8,217 nucleotides of DNA from positions 1 to 8,217 of the forward strand of contig JACDDX010000065.1 of NCBI GenBank assembly GCA_013816685.1. The letters are read 5' to 3'. Below are positions 1 to 7,212 of this stretch, piece by piece. The position numbers and the translations under genes were made by a program. Below the pieces are notes generated by a model. The model was not told where the DNA came from, did no database searches, and saw nothing but the letters and a program-made list of their open reading frames with translations. Each line of letters opens with the position of its first letter. Position 1 is the stretch's first letter. The DNA comes from Gemmatimonadales bacterium (GTDB taxonomy: Bacteria > Gemmatimonadota > Gemmatimonadetes > Gemmatimonadales > GWC2-71-9).

Positions 1-611
1 GTGACGCGGAGCTGATCGACGCGGGCAAGGGCCCGGGCCACACGCCGTATCCACAGGAGGAGATCAACCGCCTGCTGATCCAGCACGCCCGCCGCGGTCG
101 CACCGTGGTCCGGCTCAAGGGGGGCGACCCGTTCGTGTTCGGGCGTGGCAGCGAAGAAACCGAGGCGTGCCGCGCCGCCGGTGTGACGGTGACGGTGACC
201 CCCGGTGTGTCGAGCGCGATCGCGGCGCCGGCCGCGGCCGGGATCCCGGTGACGGCGCGGGGCATCGCGCGATCCTTCGCGGTGGTGACGGCGCATCAGG
301 CGGGTCCCGACGGCGAGACCGCCGATCTCAGGGGCGTCGCCGGGGCGGATACGCTGATCGTGCTCATGGGGCGGGCCGGTCTCGCCGACGTGGTGCGGCA
401 GCTCATCGCCGCGGGCCGCGATCCCGTCACACCGGCCGCGGCCGTGCAGTCGGCAACGACGGCGGCGCAGCGGGTGACCCGGGCGACGCTGGCGACCATC
501 GCCGACGCGTCCGAGCGCGATGGGCTCGAGTCGCCTATGGTAACCGTGATCGGCGCGGTCGCGTCGCTGGCGGACCTGGGCGGCGCCATGGCCGAGCTCC
601 CGGCGGCCTGA
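1..611 (+). CDS. cobA: Uroporphyrinogen-III C-methyltransferase (SUMT), 5'-truncated
   Basis: The gene is open from the window edge (first full codon at 3) to TGA at 609-611, giving 202 visible residues. About 50-60 N-terminal residues, including the usual glycine-rich SAM-binding start, lie outside the window. The enzyme transfers two methyl groups from SAM to uroporphyrinogen III, making precorrin-2 for siroheme or cobalamin; it is cytoplasmic. Visible family motifs, in order, are GKGPGHTPYPQEEIN, VRLKGGDPFVFGRGSEE, the TPGVSSAIAAPAAAGIPVT block and a C-terminal PMVTVIGAV strand. Its stop lies 2 bp before cysNC, so it is cotranscribed with sulfate activation genes. This suggests a siroheme role (sulfite reductase cofactor) rather than B12. 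Whether the missing N-terminus carries a CysG-type dehydrogenase/ferrochelatase domain cannot be seen. The family call is firm; the siroheme role is inferred from context. Confidence 0.95.
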   Translation, partial: DAELIDAGKGPGHTPYPQEEINRLLIQHARRGRTVVRLKGGDPFVFGRGSEETEACRAAGVTVTVTPGVSSAIAAPAAAGIPVTARGIARSFAVVTAHQAGPDGETADLRGVAGADTLIVLMGRAGLADVVRQLIAAGRDPVTPAAAVQSATTAAQRVTRATLATIADASERDGLESPMVTVIGAVASLADLGGAMAELPAA

Positions 612-613
612 CC

Positions 614-2458
614 GTGACGAGCGCCGCGCCCGCCTTCGCACCCGCCCCGGTGCAGGACGACGTCCGCCCGATCGAGCGGATGAACATCGTCGTCGCCGGG
701 CATGTGGATCATGGCAAGAGCACCATCATCGGCCGGCTCCTCGCCGATACCGGCTCGCTGCCCGAAGGCAAGATCGAGCAGATCCGGGAACTGTGCGCCC
801 GGACGGCGCGACCCTTCGAGTACGCCTTCCTGCTCGACGCGCTGAAGGACGAGCGTTCCCAAGGCATCACCATCGATTCGGCGCGGGTCTTCTTCACCTC
901 GCCCCGGCGGACGTACGTCATTATCGACGCGCCCGGGCACATCGAGTTTCTGAAGAACATGGTGAGCGGCGCCGCCCGGGCGGAGGCGGCGTTCCTGGTC
1001 ATCGACGCGCGCGAGGGGATCCGGGAAAACTCCCGCCGCCACGGCTACCTCATGGGCATGCTCGGCATCCGCCAGGTGGCGGTGCTGATCAACAAGATGG
1101 ATCTGGTGGACCACGAGGAGCGGGTATTCGAGGCGCTGCTCGAGGAATACGCGGAGTTCCTCGCCGCGGTGGGCGTGGCGCCAGCCGCGTTCATTCCGGT
1201 GAGCGGCGCCCACGGCGACAACCTCGTCGGCCCTTCGGACGCGATGCCCTGGTACACAGGCCCCTCGGCGCTCGAGGTGCTGGACGGGTTCAGTCCCGCG
1301 CCGCCGGCGACCGCCAGCGCGTTCCGGATGCCGGTGCAGGACGTCTACAAGTTCACCGCCGGCGGTGACGACCGGCGGATCGTCGCGGGCACAGTCGAGA
1401 GCGGGACGCTCCGGGTGGGCGACACGGTGGTGTTCCATCCGTCGGGCAAGCGGAGCCGGGTCCGGAGCATCGAGGCGTTCAACCGCGGTCCGCAGCACTC
1501 GGCCCGTGCGGGCCAGGCGACCGGCTTCACCCTCGACGAGCAGATCTACGTCGCGCGCGGCCAGGTCGCGGCGCGCGAGGGCGAGACCGCGCCGCACGCC
1601 GCGACCCGGCTCTCGGTGAGTCTCTTCTGGCTGGGCCGCGCGGCGTTCGTCCCGGGCCGCGACTATGCGCTCAAGCTCGGCACGGCCCGCGTCACCGCGC
1701 GACTCGAGTCGGTGGAGCGGGTGATCGACGCGTCCGATCTCAGGATCACCGAGCACAAGCCGCAGGTGGACCGGCACGACGTGGCCGACTGCGTGCTCCG
1801 GCTCCGGACGCCGATCGCGCTCGACCTGGTGGACGACCTCGCCACGACCAGCCGCTTCGTGCTGGTGGACGACTACGAGATCAGCGGCGGCGGCATCGTC
1901 CGGGGCGTGCTTGACGAGGCGTTCGCCGCAGGGCGCGCGGCCGGCGAGGCCGATGACGGTGCCGTCGTCTGGCTCACCGGTCTCTCGGGCTCGGGCAAGA
2001 GCACCATCGCCGACCGGGTGGCGACCGACCTGCGGGCGCGCGGGCATCGGGTCGAGCTGCTCGACGGCGACGCGATGCGGGAGGTCTTCCCGACCGGCTT
2101 CACCCGCGAGGATCGCCACGAGCACAACCGGCGGATGGCCTTTCTGGCGAGCCGGCTCGAGCACCACGGGGTCATCGTGCTGGCGTCGTTCGTCTCGCCC
2201 TACCGCGCGTCGCGTGCCTTTGCGCGCTCCCTGACCCGCCGCTTCATCGAGGTGCACGTCGCGACACCGCTCGAGGAGTGTGAGCGGCGTGACGTGAAGG
2301 GGCTCTACGCCCGCGCGCGCCGGGGCGAGATCACCGGCTTCACCGGACTCGACGATCCCTACGAGCCGCCGGAGGCGGCTGAACTGACCATCGACACCCG
2401 CGGAACGTCCGTGGACGAGGCGAGCCGCCGGATTCTCGAGCGGCTGGGAGTGGCATGA
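614..2458 (+). CDS. cysNC: Bifunctional sulfate adenylyltransferase subunit 1 / adenylylsulfate kinase (CysN-CysC fusion)
   Basis: A 614-residue protein if started at GTG 614, 2 bp after the preceding stop. ATG 680 (592 residues) is possible but leaves only six residues before the P-loop. Residues 23-440 are a translation-factor-type GTPase (CysN): P-loop GHVDHGKS 29-36, GITID 84-88, DAPGH 105-109, NKMD 160-163, then beta-barrel domains from about 237. It couples GTP hydrolysis to APS formation by CysD. Residues 450-614 are APS kinase (CysC), making PAPS: P-loop GLSGSGKS 456-463, DGD 484-486, an SPYR motif, KGLY, and a FTG...DPYE block. This is the NodQ/CysNC arrangement. The switch region (ALKDERSQGITID) and DAPGHIEFLKNM differ from the enterobacterial CysN form, so it belongs to a divergent branch. 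In the kinase, the usual E-N-[IV]-R-R reads E503-H-N-R-R. The stop overlaps the cysD start (ATGA). Confidence 0.93.
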   Translation: MTSAAPAFAPAPVQDDVRPIERMNIVVAGHVDHGKSTIIGRLLADTGSLPEGKIEQIRELCARTARPFEYAFLLDALKDERSQGITIDSARVFFTSPRRTYVIIDAPGHIEFLKNMVSGAARAEAAFLVIDAREGIRENSRRHGYLMGMLGIRQVAVLINKMDLVDHEERVFEALLEEYAEFLAAVGVAPAAFIPVSGAHGDNLVGPSDAMPWYTGPSALEVLDGFSPAPPATASAFRMPVQDVYKFTAGGDDRRIVAGTVESGTLRVGDTVVFHPSGKRSRVRSIEAFNRGPQHSARAGQATGFTLDEQIYVARGQVAAREGETAPHAATRLSVSLFWLGRAAFVPGRDYALKLGTARVTARLESVERVIDASDLRITEHKPQVDRHDVADCVLRLRTPIALDLVDDLATTSRFVLVDDYEISGGGIVRGVLDEAFAAGRAAGEADDGAVVWLTGLSGSGKSTIADRVATDLRARGHRVELLDGDAMREVFPTGFTREDRHEHNRRMAFLASRLEHHGVIVLASFVSPYRASRAFARSLTRRFIEVHVATPLEECERRDVKGLYARARRGEITGFTGLDDPYEPPEAAELTIDTRGTSVDEASRRILERLGVA

Positions 2459-3384
2459 CGATGACCCTGACGGCACGCGCGGTCGCAACCGGCCATGTGG
2501 CGACCGACCACCTGGACCAGCTCGAAAGCCGGAGCGTCCACATCCTGCGCGAGGCCTATCACGGCTTCAAGCAGCTCGGCATGCTCTGGTCGATCGGCAA
2601 GGACTCGACGGTGCTGCTGTGGCTGGCCCGAAAGGCGTTCTACGGCCACGTGCCGTTTCCGCTGATCCACATCGACACTTCGTACAAGATTCCCGAGATG
2701 ATCCGCTACCGCGACTGCCTGGTCGAGGAATGGGGACTCAATCTCATCTATGGCGAGAATCGTGACGCGCTCGCGGCTCGGCGCACCTTTCCCGACGGCG
2801 CGGTGGACCGGGTCACCTGCTGCGGCCTGCTCAAGACCGAGGCGCTGACCAACACGCTGAGCGGTGAGTGGCCGCGGTGGCGGTTCAACCACGCGTCGAA
2901 GCAGTACGAGCTCGATTCCAGCCGGGAGCCGTTCACCGGCATCATCGCGGGCGTCCGCGCCGACGAAGAGGGCAGTCGCTCCAAGGAGCGCTACTTCTCC
3001 CCCCGCTCGGCCGCCAATCTGTGGGACGTCGGCGACCAGCCGCCCGAGTTCTGGAATCAGTATAAGACCGAGTTCGCGCCGGGGACGCACGTGCGCATCC
3101 ATCCGCTGCTCGACTGGACCGAGCTCAACATCTGGGAATACATCGAGCGCGAGAAGATCCCGACGGTGGCGCTCTACTACGACCAGGGCGACGGCTCTCG
3201 CTATCGCTCGCTGGGCTGCGCGCCCTGCACCAATCCGATCCGCTCGCCCTCGCGGAACCCGGCCGAGATCATGGTCGAGCTGCGCTCGGGCCGGCTCCGG
3301 AATGTGGCCGAGCGGTCGGGTCGGGCGCAGGACAAGGAGGACGGCGGCGGACTCGAGACGCTCCGACGTGAAGGGTACATGTGA
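2455..3384 (+). CDS. cysD: Sulfate adenylyltransferase subunit 2 (CysD-like PP-loop protein with CC/CxxC cysteines)
   Basis: A 309-residue protein, catalytic partner of CysN in making APS from sulfate and ATP. ATG 2455 overlaps the cysNC stop; ATG 2461 is an alternative. GGGAG at 2446-2450 lies 4 nt and 10 nt before these, so it does not decide. The PP-loop SIGKDS is at 46-51 and is followed by WLARKAFYGHVPFPLIHIDT, as in CysD. The CysD block R-A-D-E-E-G-S-R-S-K-E-R is at 168-179, and the C-terminus ends in REGYM like CysD (KRxGYF). Oddly, C122-C123 (CCGLLKTEAL) and C255/C258 (LGCAPCT) recreate the four-cysteine pattern of [4Fe-4S] APS reductases, and the roughly 35-residue insertion before LGC in E. 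coli CysD is absent. The APS/PAPS reductase C-terminal ECG[IL]H motif is missing, so I keep the CysD call. An APS-reductase-like activity is the main alternative. Confidence 0.85.
   Translation: MTMTLTARAVATGHVATDHLDQLESRSVHILREAYHGFKQLGMLWSIGKDSTVLLWLARKAFYGHVPFPLIHIDTSYKIPEMIRYRDCLVEEWGLNLIYGENRDALAARRTFPDGAVDRVTCCGLLKTEALTNTLSGEWPRWRFNHASKQYELDSSREPFTGIIAGVRADEEGSRSKERYFSPRSAANLWDVGDQPPEFWNQYKTEFAPGTHVRIHPLLDWTELNIWEYIEREKIPTVALYYDQGDGSRYRSLGCAPCTNPIRSPSRNPAEIMVELRSGRLRNVAERSGRAQDKEDGGGLETLRREGYM
3371..3375 (+). promoter_or_regulatory. Shine-Dalgarno supporting the GTG start of sbp
   Basis: AAGGG ends 5 nt before GTG 3381 and lies inside the last codons of cysD. It supports the GTG start overlapping the cysD stop in a GTGA junction, which implies translational coupling. 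Confidence 0.5.
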
Positions 3385-4445
3385 TCCGGCTGGGCGCCGT
3401 CCTTCCGCTGATCAGACTGGCGACGCTCGGGGTGCTCGCCGCGGGGTGCCGAGCCGAGGCGCAGCGGGACCCGGGTCGCGCCGTCACGCTTCTCAACGTG
3501 TCCTACGATCCCACCCGTGAGCTGTACACCGCCTACAACGCCGCATTCGCCGGGTACTGGAAACAGAAGAGCGGGCAGACGGTGACGGTGAGCCAGTCGC
3601 ACGGTGGCTCGGGCAAGCAGGCGCGGGCCGTCATTGACGGCCTAGATGCCGACATCGTCACGCTCGCGCTGGCGTATGACATCGACATGATCGCCGAGCA
3701 GGCGGGGCTGCTGCCGGCGGACTGGCAGAAGCGGCTGCCCGACAACAGCGCGCCGTATACCAGCACGATCGTGTTCCTGGTGCGGAAGGGCAATCCCAGG
3801 AAGATCGCCGACTGGCCCGACCTGGCCCGACCCGGCATCGGTGTGATTACCCCTAACCCCAAGACCTCGGGTGGCGCCCGCTGGAACTATCTGGCCGCCT
3901 GGGGCTACGCGCTCCGGCAGCAGGGCGGCAACGCGGTCGCGGCCCGGGCGCTGGTCACCGCCATCTACCGGAACGTGCCGGTGCTCGACGCCGGCGCCCG
4001 CGGCTCCACCACCACGTTCGTCGAGCGCGGCATTGGCGACGTGCTCATCGGGTGGGAGAACGAGGCGCTGCTTGCGGTGAAGGAGCTGGGTCCCGACAAG
4101 TTCGAGATCGTGATGCCGTCGACCACCATCCTGGCCGAGCCACCAGTCGCCGTGGTGGACCGGGTGGCGAAGAAGCACGGCACCGGGGACGTAGCCAGGG
4201 CGTATCTCGACTACCTCTACACCGAGGCCGGCCAGGAGATCGCCGCGAAGCACTTCTACCGTCCGCGTCTCGCGTCGGTCGCGGCGAAATATGCGGCGCA
4301 GTTCCCGAAGGTCTCCACCTTTACCGTGGACGAGACCTTCGGCGGATGGCGGAAGGCGCAGGAGACCCACTTCGCCGACGGCGGCACCTTCGACCAGATC
4401 TACCAGCCCGGCGGTCGCCTGGACGGCGATCGCGCCAGCCGGTGA
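3381..4445 (+). CDS. sbp: Periplasmic sulfate-binding protein of the sulfate ABC transporter
   Basis: A 354-residue protein that captures sulfate outside the inner membrane and delivers it to CysTW. GTG 3381 gives an N-terminal hydrophobic segment (about residues 4-22) ending in LAAGC, so C23 may be a lipidation site; the A at -3 makes the lipobox imperfect. The mature part closely follows enterobacterial Sbp: SYDPTRELY at 41-49, QSHGGSGKQA at 72-81, APYTSTIVFLVRKGNP, NPKTSGGAR at 159-167 (a family signature), ARGST and FVERGIGDVLIGWENEA. Aligning by eye to the Salmonella protein, as I recall its sulfate site, all ligand positions are kept: D43, S77, S163, G164, G165, A206 and W225. The conserved FGGW...GGTFDQI C-terminal block is present. 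Thiosulfate binding is also possible, but the sequence is closer to Sbp than to CysP. Confidence 0.95.
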   Translation: MIRLGAVLPLIRLATLGVLAAGCRAEAQRDPGRAVTLLNVSYDPTRELYTAYNAAFAGYWKQKSGQTVTVSQSHGGSGKQARAVIDGLDADIVTLALAYDIDMIAEQAGLLPADWQKRLPDNSAPYTSTIVFLVRKGNPRKIADWPDLARPGIGVITPNPKTSGGARWNYLAAWGYALRQQGGNAVAARALVTAIYRNVPVLDAGARGSTTTFVERGIGDVLIGWENEALLAVKELGPDKFEIVMPSTTILAEPPVAVVDRVAKKHGTGDVARAYLDYLYTEAGQEIAAKHFYRPRLASVAAKYAAQFPKVSTFTVDETFGGWRKAQETHFADGGTFDQIYQPGGRLDGDRASR

Positions 4446-4455
4446 GCCCGCACCG

Positions 4456-5277
4456 ATGAAGCGCCACACCGTCCTCCCCGGCTTCGGGCTCACGCTCGGC
4501 GTCACGCTCACCTACCTGGGCGTGCTGGTGCTGCTCCCGCTCTCGACGCTGTTCCTCAAGTCGGCCGGGCTGGGACCGTCGCGCTTCTGGGACGTGGTGA
4601 CCGCGCCACGCGTGCTGGCGTCGTACAAGCTGACCTTCGGCGCGGCACTCGCCGCGGCGCTGATCAATGCGGTGTTCGGTCTGCTGGTCGCCTGGGTGCT
4701 GGCGCGCTACCGCTTTCCGGGGCTCGCCCTGGTGGATGCGCTGGTCGATCTGCCCTTCGCGCTGCCAACCGCGGTGGCCGGCATCGCGCTGACGACGCTC
4801 TACGCCCCCAACGGCTGGATCGGCTCCCGACTCGCCCCACTCGGCATCACCGTCGCGTTCACTCCGCTCGGGATCGTCGTAGCGCTGATCTTCATCGGGC
4901 TGCCGTTCGTCGTGCGCACGGTGCAGCCGGTGCTGCAGGATCTCGAGGCCGAGGTCGAGGAGGCGGCGGCGAGTCTGGGGGCGGGACGGTGGCAGACCTT
5001 TCGGCGGGTGATCTTCCCCGCCGTGGCGCCGGCGCTGCTCACCGGCTTCGCGCTCGCCTTTGCCCGTGCCATCGGCGAGTACGGCTCGGTCGTCTTCATC
5101 TCGGGGAACATGCCGTTCCGGACCGAGATCGCGCCGCTCCTGATCATGACGCGGCTGGAGCAGTACGACTATGCCGGCGCGACCGCGATCGCGGTGGTGC
5201 TGCTGCTGGCGTCGTTCAGCCTGCTCCTGCTGGTCAACGTGCTGCAGTGGTTCGGCCGCCGCCGGGCGCTGGCCTAG
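4456..5277 (+). CDS. cysT: Sulfate ABC transporter permease CysT (CysU)
   Basis: A 273-residue inner-membrane permease that pairs with CysW to form the sulfate channel. ATG 4456 was chosen because it opens directly into the family's N-terminal sequence (VLPGFGLTLGVTLTYLG) and has GGTGAG at 4441-4446 upstream; the frame is open farther upstream, but that part overlaps sbp. Six hydrophobic segments are visible at about 11-33, 62-83, 97-116, 136-155, 187-207 and 241-262. The cytoplasmic EAA loop that docks on the ATPase is at 169-188 (EAAASLGAGRWQTFRRVIFP). AIGEYGSVVFISGNMP, typical of CysT, is near 206-220. It starts 10 bp after sbp and ends 1 bp before cysW. Confidence 0.95.
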   Translation: MKRHTVLPGFGLTLGVTLTYLGVLVLLPLSTLFLKSAGLGPSRFWDVVTAPRVLASYKLTFGAALAAALINAVFGLLVAWVLARYRFPGLALVDALVDLPFALPTAVAGIALTTLYAPNGWIGSRLAPLGITVAFTPLGIVVALIFIGLPFVVRTVQPVLQDLEAEVEEAAASLGAGRWQTFRRVIFPAVAPALLTGFALAFARAIGEYGSVVFISGNMPFRTEIAPLLIMTRLEQYDYAGATAIAVVLLLASFSLLLLVNVLQWFGRRRALA

Positions 5278-5278
5278 C

Positions 5279-6145
5279 ATGACCGCCAGCGTCGCGGGAC
5301 TCGACCGCTCGATCGCCGTGCGCCCGCGCGCCCGCTCGACCAGCGAGCCGCGCGTCGTGCGCTGGACGCTGATCGGCGTCGCGCTGGTGTTCCTGCTGCT
5401 CTTCCTCGTGGTGCCGCTGGTCTCGGTGTTCGCCGGCGCGCTCGCGAAGGGGTTCGGCCCCTTTCTCCGCGGGGTGCGGGACCCCGACACCCTCGCCGCC
5501 GTCCGCCTCACGCTGCTCACCGCCGCCGTCGCGGTGCCGCTCAATCTGGGCTTTGGCATCGCCGCGTCGTGGGCCATCGCCAAGTTCAACTTCCGCGGCA
5601 AGAACCTCCTGGTCACCCTCATCGATCTCCCGTTCGCGGTCTCACCGGTGATCGCCGGCATGGTGTTCGTCCTGCTCTTCGGTGCGCAGGGCTGGGCCGG
5701 CCCCTGGCTCCGCGACCACGACATCCGGATCCTCTTCGCCGTCCCCGGCATCGTCTTGGCCACGACCTTCGTCACCTTCCCGTTCGTGGCGCGCGAGCTG
5801 ATTCCGCTGATGGAGGAACAGGGGACCGAGGAGGAAGAGGCCGCGCGCGTGCTTGGCGCCAGCGGCTGGCAGATCTTCCGACGGGTGACGCTGCCGAACA
5901 TCCGGTGGGGACTGCTGTACGGCGTGATCCTCTGCAATGCCCGCGCGATGGGCGAGTTCGGCGCCGTATCGGTCGTCTCGGGCCACATCCGCGGCGTGAC
6001 CACGACGCTGCCGCTGCAGGTCGAGATCCTCTACAACGAGTACAACTTCACGGCCGCCTTTGCCGCGGCCTCGCTCCTCACCCTGCTCGCACTGGTCACC
6101 CTCGCGGCCAAGCGGTGGGTCGAGCGACGGCGGGAGGACACCTGA
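5279..6145 (+). CDS. cysW: Sulfate ABC transporter permease CysW
   Basis: A 288-residue second permease of the sulfate importer. ATG 5279 is one base after the cysT stop, and no clear Shine-Dalgarno is visible, so translation is probably coupled to cysT. Residues 1-28 are a basic, poorly conserved cytoplasmic tail. Hydrophobic segments lie at about 29-53, 76-100, 111-135, 151-173, 207-230 and 257-278. The EAA loop is at 187-206 (EAARVLGASGWQIFRRVTLP). Family hallmarks include ASWAIAKFNFRGKNLL, the DLPFAVSPVIAGMVFVLLFG stretch, and ARAMGEFGAVSVVSGHIRG near 221-239; this last differs from the CysT version (AIGEYGSVVFISGN) and separates the two permeases. Confidence 0.95.
   Translation: MTASVAGLDRSIAVRPRARSTSEPRVVRWTLIGVALVFLLLFLVVPLVSVFAGALAKGFGPFLRGVRDPDTLAAVRLTLLTAAVAVPLNLGFGIAASWAIAKFNFRGKNLLVTLIDLPFAVSPVIAGMVFVLLFGAQGWAGPWLRDHDIRILFAVPGIVLATTFVTFPFVARELIPLMEEQGTEEEEAARVLGASGWQIFRRVTLPNIRWGLLYGVILCNARAMGEFGAVSVVSGHIRGVTTTLPLQVEILYNEYNFTAAFAAASLLTLLALVTLAAKRWVERRREDT
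6132..6137 (+). promoter_or_regulatory. Shine-Dalgarno supporting the GTG start of cysA
   Basis: GGGAGG sits in the last codons of cysW, 10 nt before GTG 6148. It is among the strongest ribosome-binding sequences in the operon and supports the GTG over downstream candidates. Confidence 0.55.
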
Positions 6146-6147
6146 CG

Positions 6148-7212
6148 GTGGCGATCCAGGTCCGGAATCTGGTCAAGCGGTTCGGCGCCTTCTCCGCGCT
6201 GCAGGAGGTGAGCCTCGACATCGCCTCGGGCGAGCTCGTGGCGCTCCTGGGCCCGTCGGGCTCGGGCAAGACGACGCTGCTTCGCGTCATCGCCGGCCTG
6301 GAGACCCCCGACTCGGGCGACGTGCTCTTCGACGGCGAGGACGCGATCCGCCGCGACGTGCGCGAGCGCGGCGTTGGCTTCGTGTTTCAGCACTACGCCC
6401 TCTTCCGCCATATGACGGTCTTCGAGAACGTCGCCTTCGGGCTCCGGGTACAGCCCCGGAAGATCCGGCCGCCTGAGGACGAAATCCGCGCCCGGGTGCA
6501 CGAGCTGCTGGGGCTGGTGCAGCTCGACTGGCTGGGACACCGCTATCCGGCGCAGCTCTCTGGCGGCCAGCGCCAGCGGATCGCGCTGGCGCGCGCACTG
6601 GCGGTCAAGCCCGACCTGCTGCTGCTCGACGAGCCCTTCGGCGCGCTCGACGCCCGGGTGCGGAAGGAGCTCCGCCGCTGGCTTCGCCGGCTGCACGACG
6701 ACATCCACATCACCAGCGTCTTCGTCACCCACGATCAGGACGAGGCGCTCGAGGTGGCCGACCGGGTGGTGGTGATGAACGAGGGGGCGATCGAACAGGT
6801 CGGCACGCCGGAAGAGGTTTACGATCACCCCGCCACGCCGTTCGTGTACAGCTTCCTTGGCGACGTGAACCTCTTTCACGGCCGATTCGAGGCGGGCCAC
6901 GTGCAGATCGGCGAGTCGTCGGTGCGGGCCCATCCGGGCGGCTCGGTGGAGGAGGGCGAGGCGATGGCGTTCGTGCGCACCCACGAGTTCGAAGTCGTCC
7001 GCGAACGCATCGGCAACGGCGCGCTGCCCGCGACCGTGCGCCACATCCGTGCGCTCGGCCCGCGGGTGCGCATCGAGCTCGACCGCACCGACGACGGCAA
7101 GATGATCGAGGCCGAAGTGTCGCGCGCGGAGTACGACGCGCTCGATCTTCGAAAGGGTGATCAGGTGTTCGTGTCCGCCCGGCGCGCGCGCGTGTTCGTC
7201 AACAGCGACTAG
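6148..7212 (+). CDS. cysA: Sulfate ABC transporter ATP-binding protein CysA
   Basis: A 354-residue ATPase that powers sulfate import through CysTW on the cytoplasmic face. GTG 6148 lies 2 bp after the cysW stop. The nucleotide-binding domain is complete: Walker A GPSGSGKTT 35-43, Q-loop Q81 in FVFQHYALF, ABC signature LSGGQRQR 137-144, Walker B LLLLDEP 157-163 with E162, D-loop GALD 165-168, and H-loop H195 in VFVTHDQDEALE. FRHMTVFENVAFGL and EQVGTPEEVYDHPATPFVYSFLGDVN are typical of CysA. Residues from about 240 to 354 form the C-terminal regulatory part expected to carry the TOBE-like fold. Length matches the family (roughly 350-365). It is the last gene of the operon, and its TAG stop interlocks with that of the opposing marR-type gene. 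Confidence 0.96.
   Translation: MAIQVRNLVKRFGAFSALQEVSLDIASGELVALLGPSGSGKTTLLRVIAGLETPDSGDVLFDGEDAIRRDVRERGVGFVFQHYALFRHMTVFENVAFGLRVQPRKIRPPEDEIRARVHELLGLVQLDWLGHRYPAQLSGGQRQRIALARALAVKPDLLLLDEPFGALDARVRKELRRWLRRLHDDIHITSVFVTHDQDEALEVADRVVVMNEGAIEQVGTPEEVYDHPATPFVYSFLGDVNLFHGRFEAGHVQIGESSVRAHPGGSVEEGEAMAFVRTHEFEVVRERIGNGALPATVRHIRALGPRVRIELDRTDDGKMIEAEVSRAEYDALDLRKGDQVFVSARRARVFVNSD
7209..7212. other. Interlocked stop codons of convergent genes (CTAG)
   Basis: Positions 7210-7212 read TAG on plus (cysA stop), and 7211-7209 read TAG on minus (regulator stop). The two coding regions overlap by 4 bp, so no intergenic space is left for a terminator. Confidence 0.95.

Noticed and set aside
296..2488. 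Very long minus-strand open frame opposite the methyltransferase and cysNC
   Set aside because: Its translation is Arg/His/Gly/Ala-rich without family motifs, and the plus strand holds clear conserved genes. Long antisense frames are expected at this GC content.
2455..3384. Calling the PP-loop gene cysH (APS/PAPS reductase)
   Set aside because: The cysteines fit, but the CysD-specific RxDEExSRSKER block, the C-terminal REGYM, the lack of an ECG[IL]H tail and the pairing with cysNC favour CysD.
4321..6003. Long minus-strand open frame opposite sbp, cysT and cysW
   Set aside because: Low-complexity Arg/Gln/Glu-rich translation spanning three well-supported genes; a shadow of codon bias.
7179..7194. 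Alternating GC run (possible Z-DNA or regulatory tract) near the end of cysA
   Set aside because: It encodes the Arg/Ala stretch of cysA (SARRARVF), and such runs are expected by chance at this GC content.
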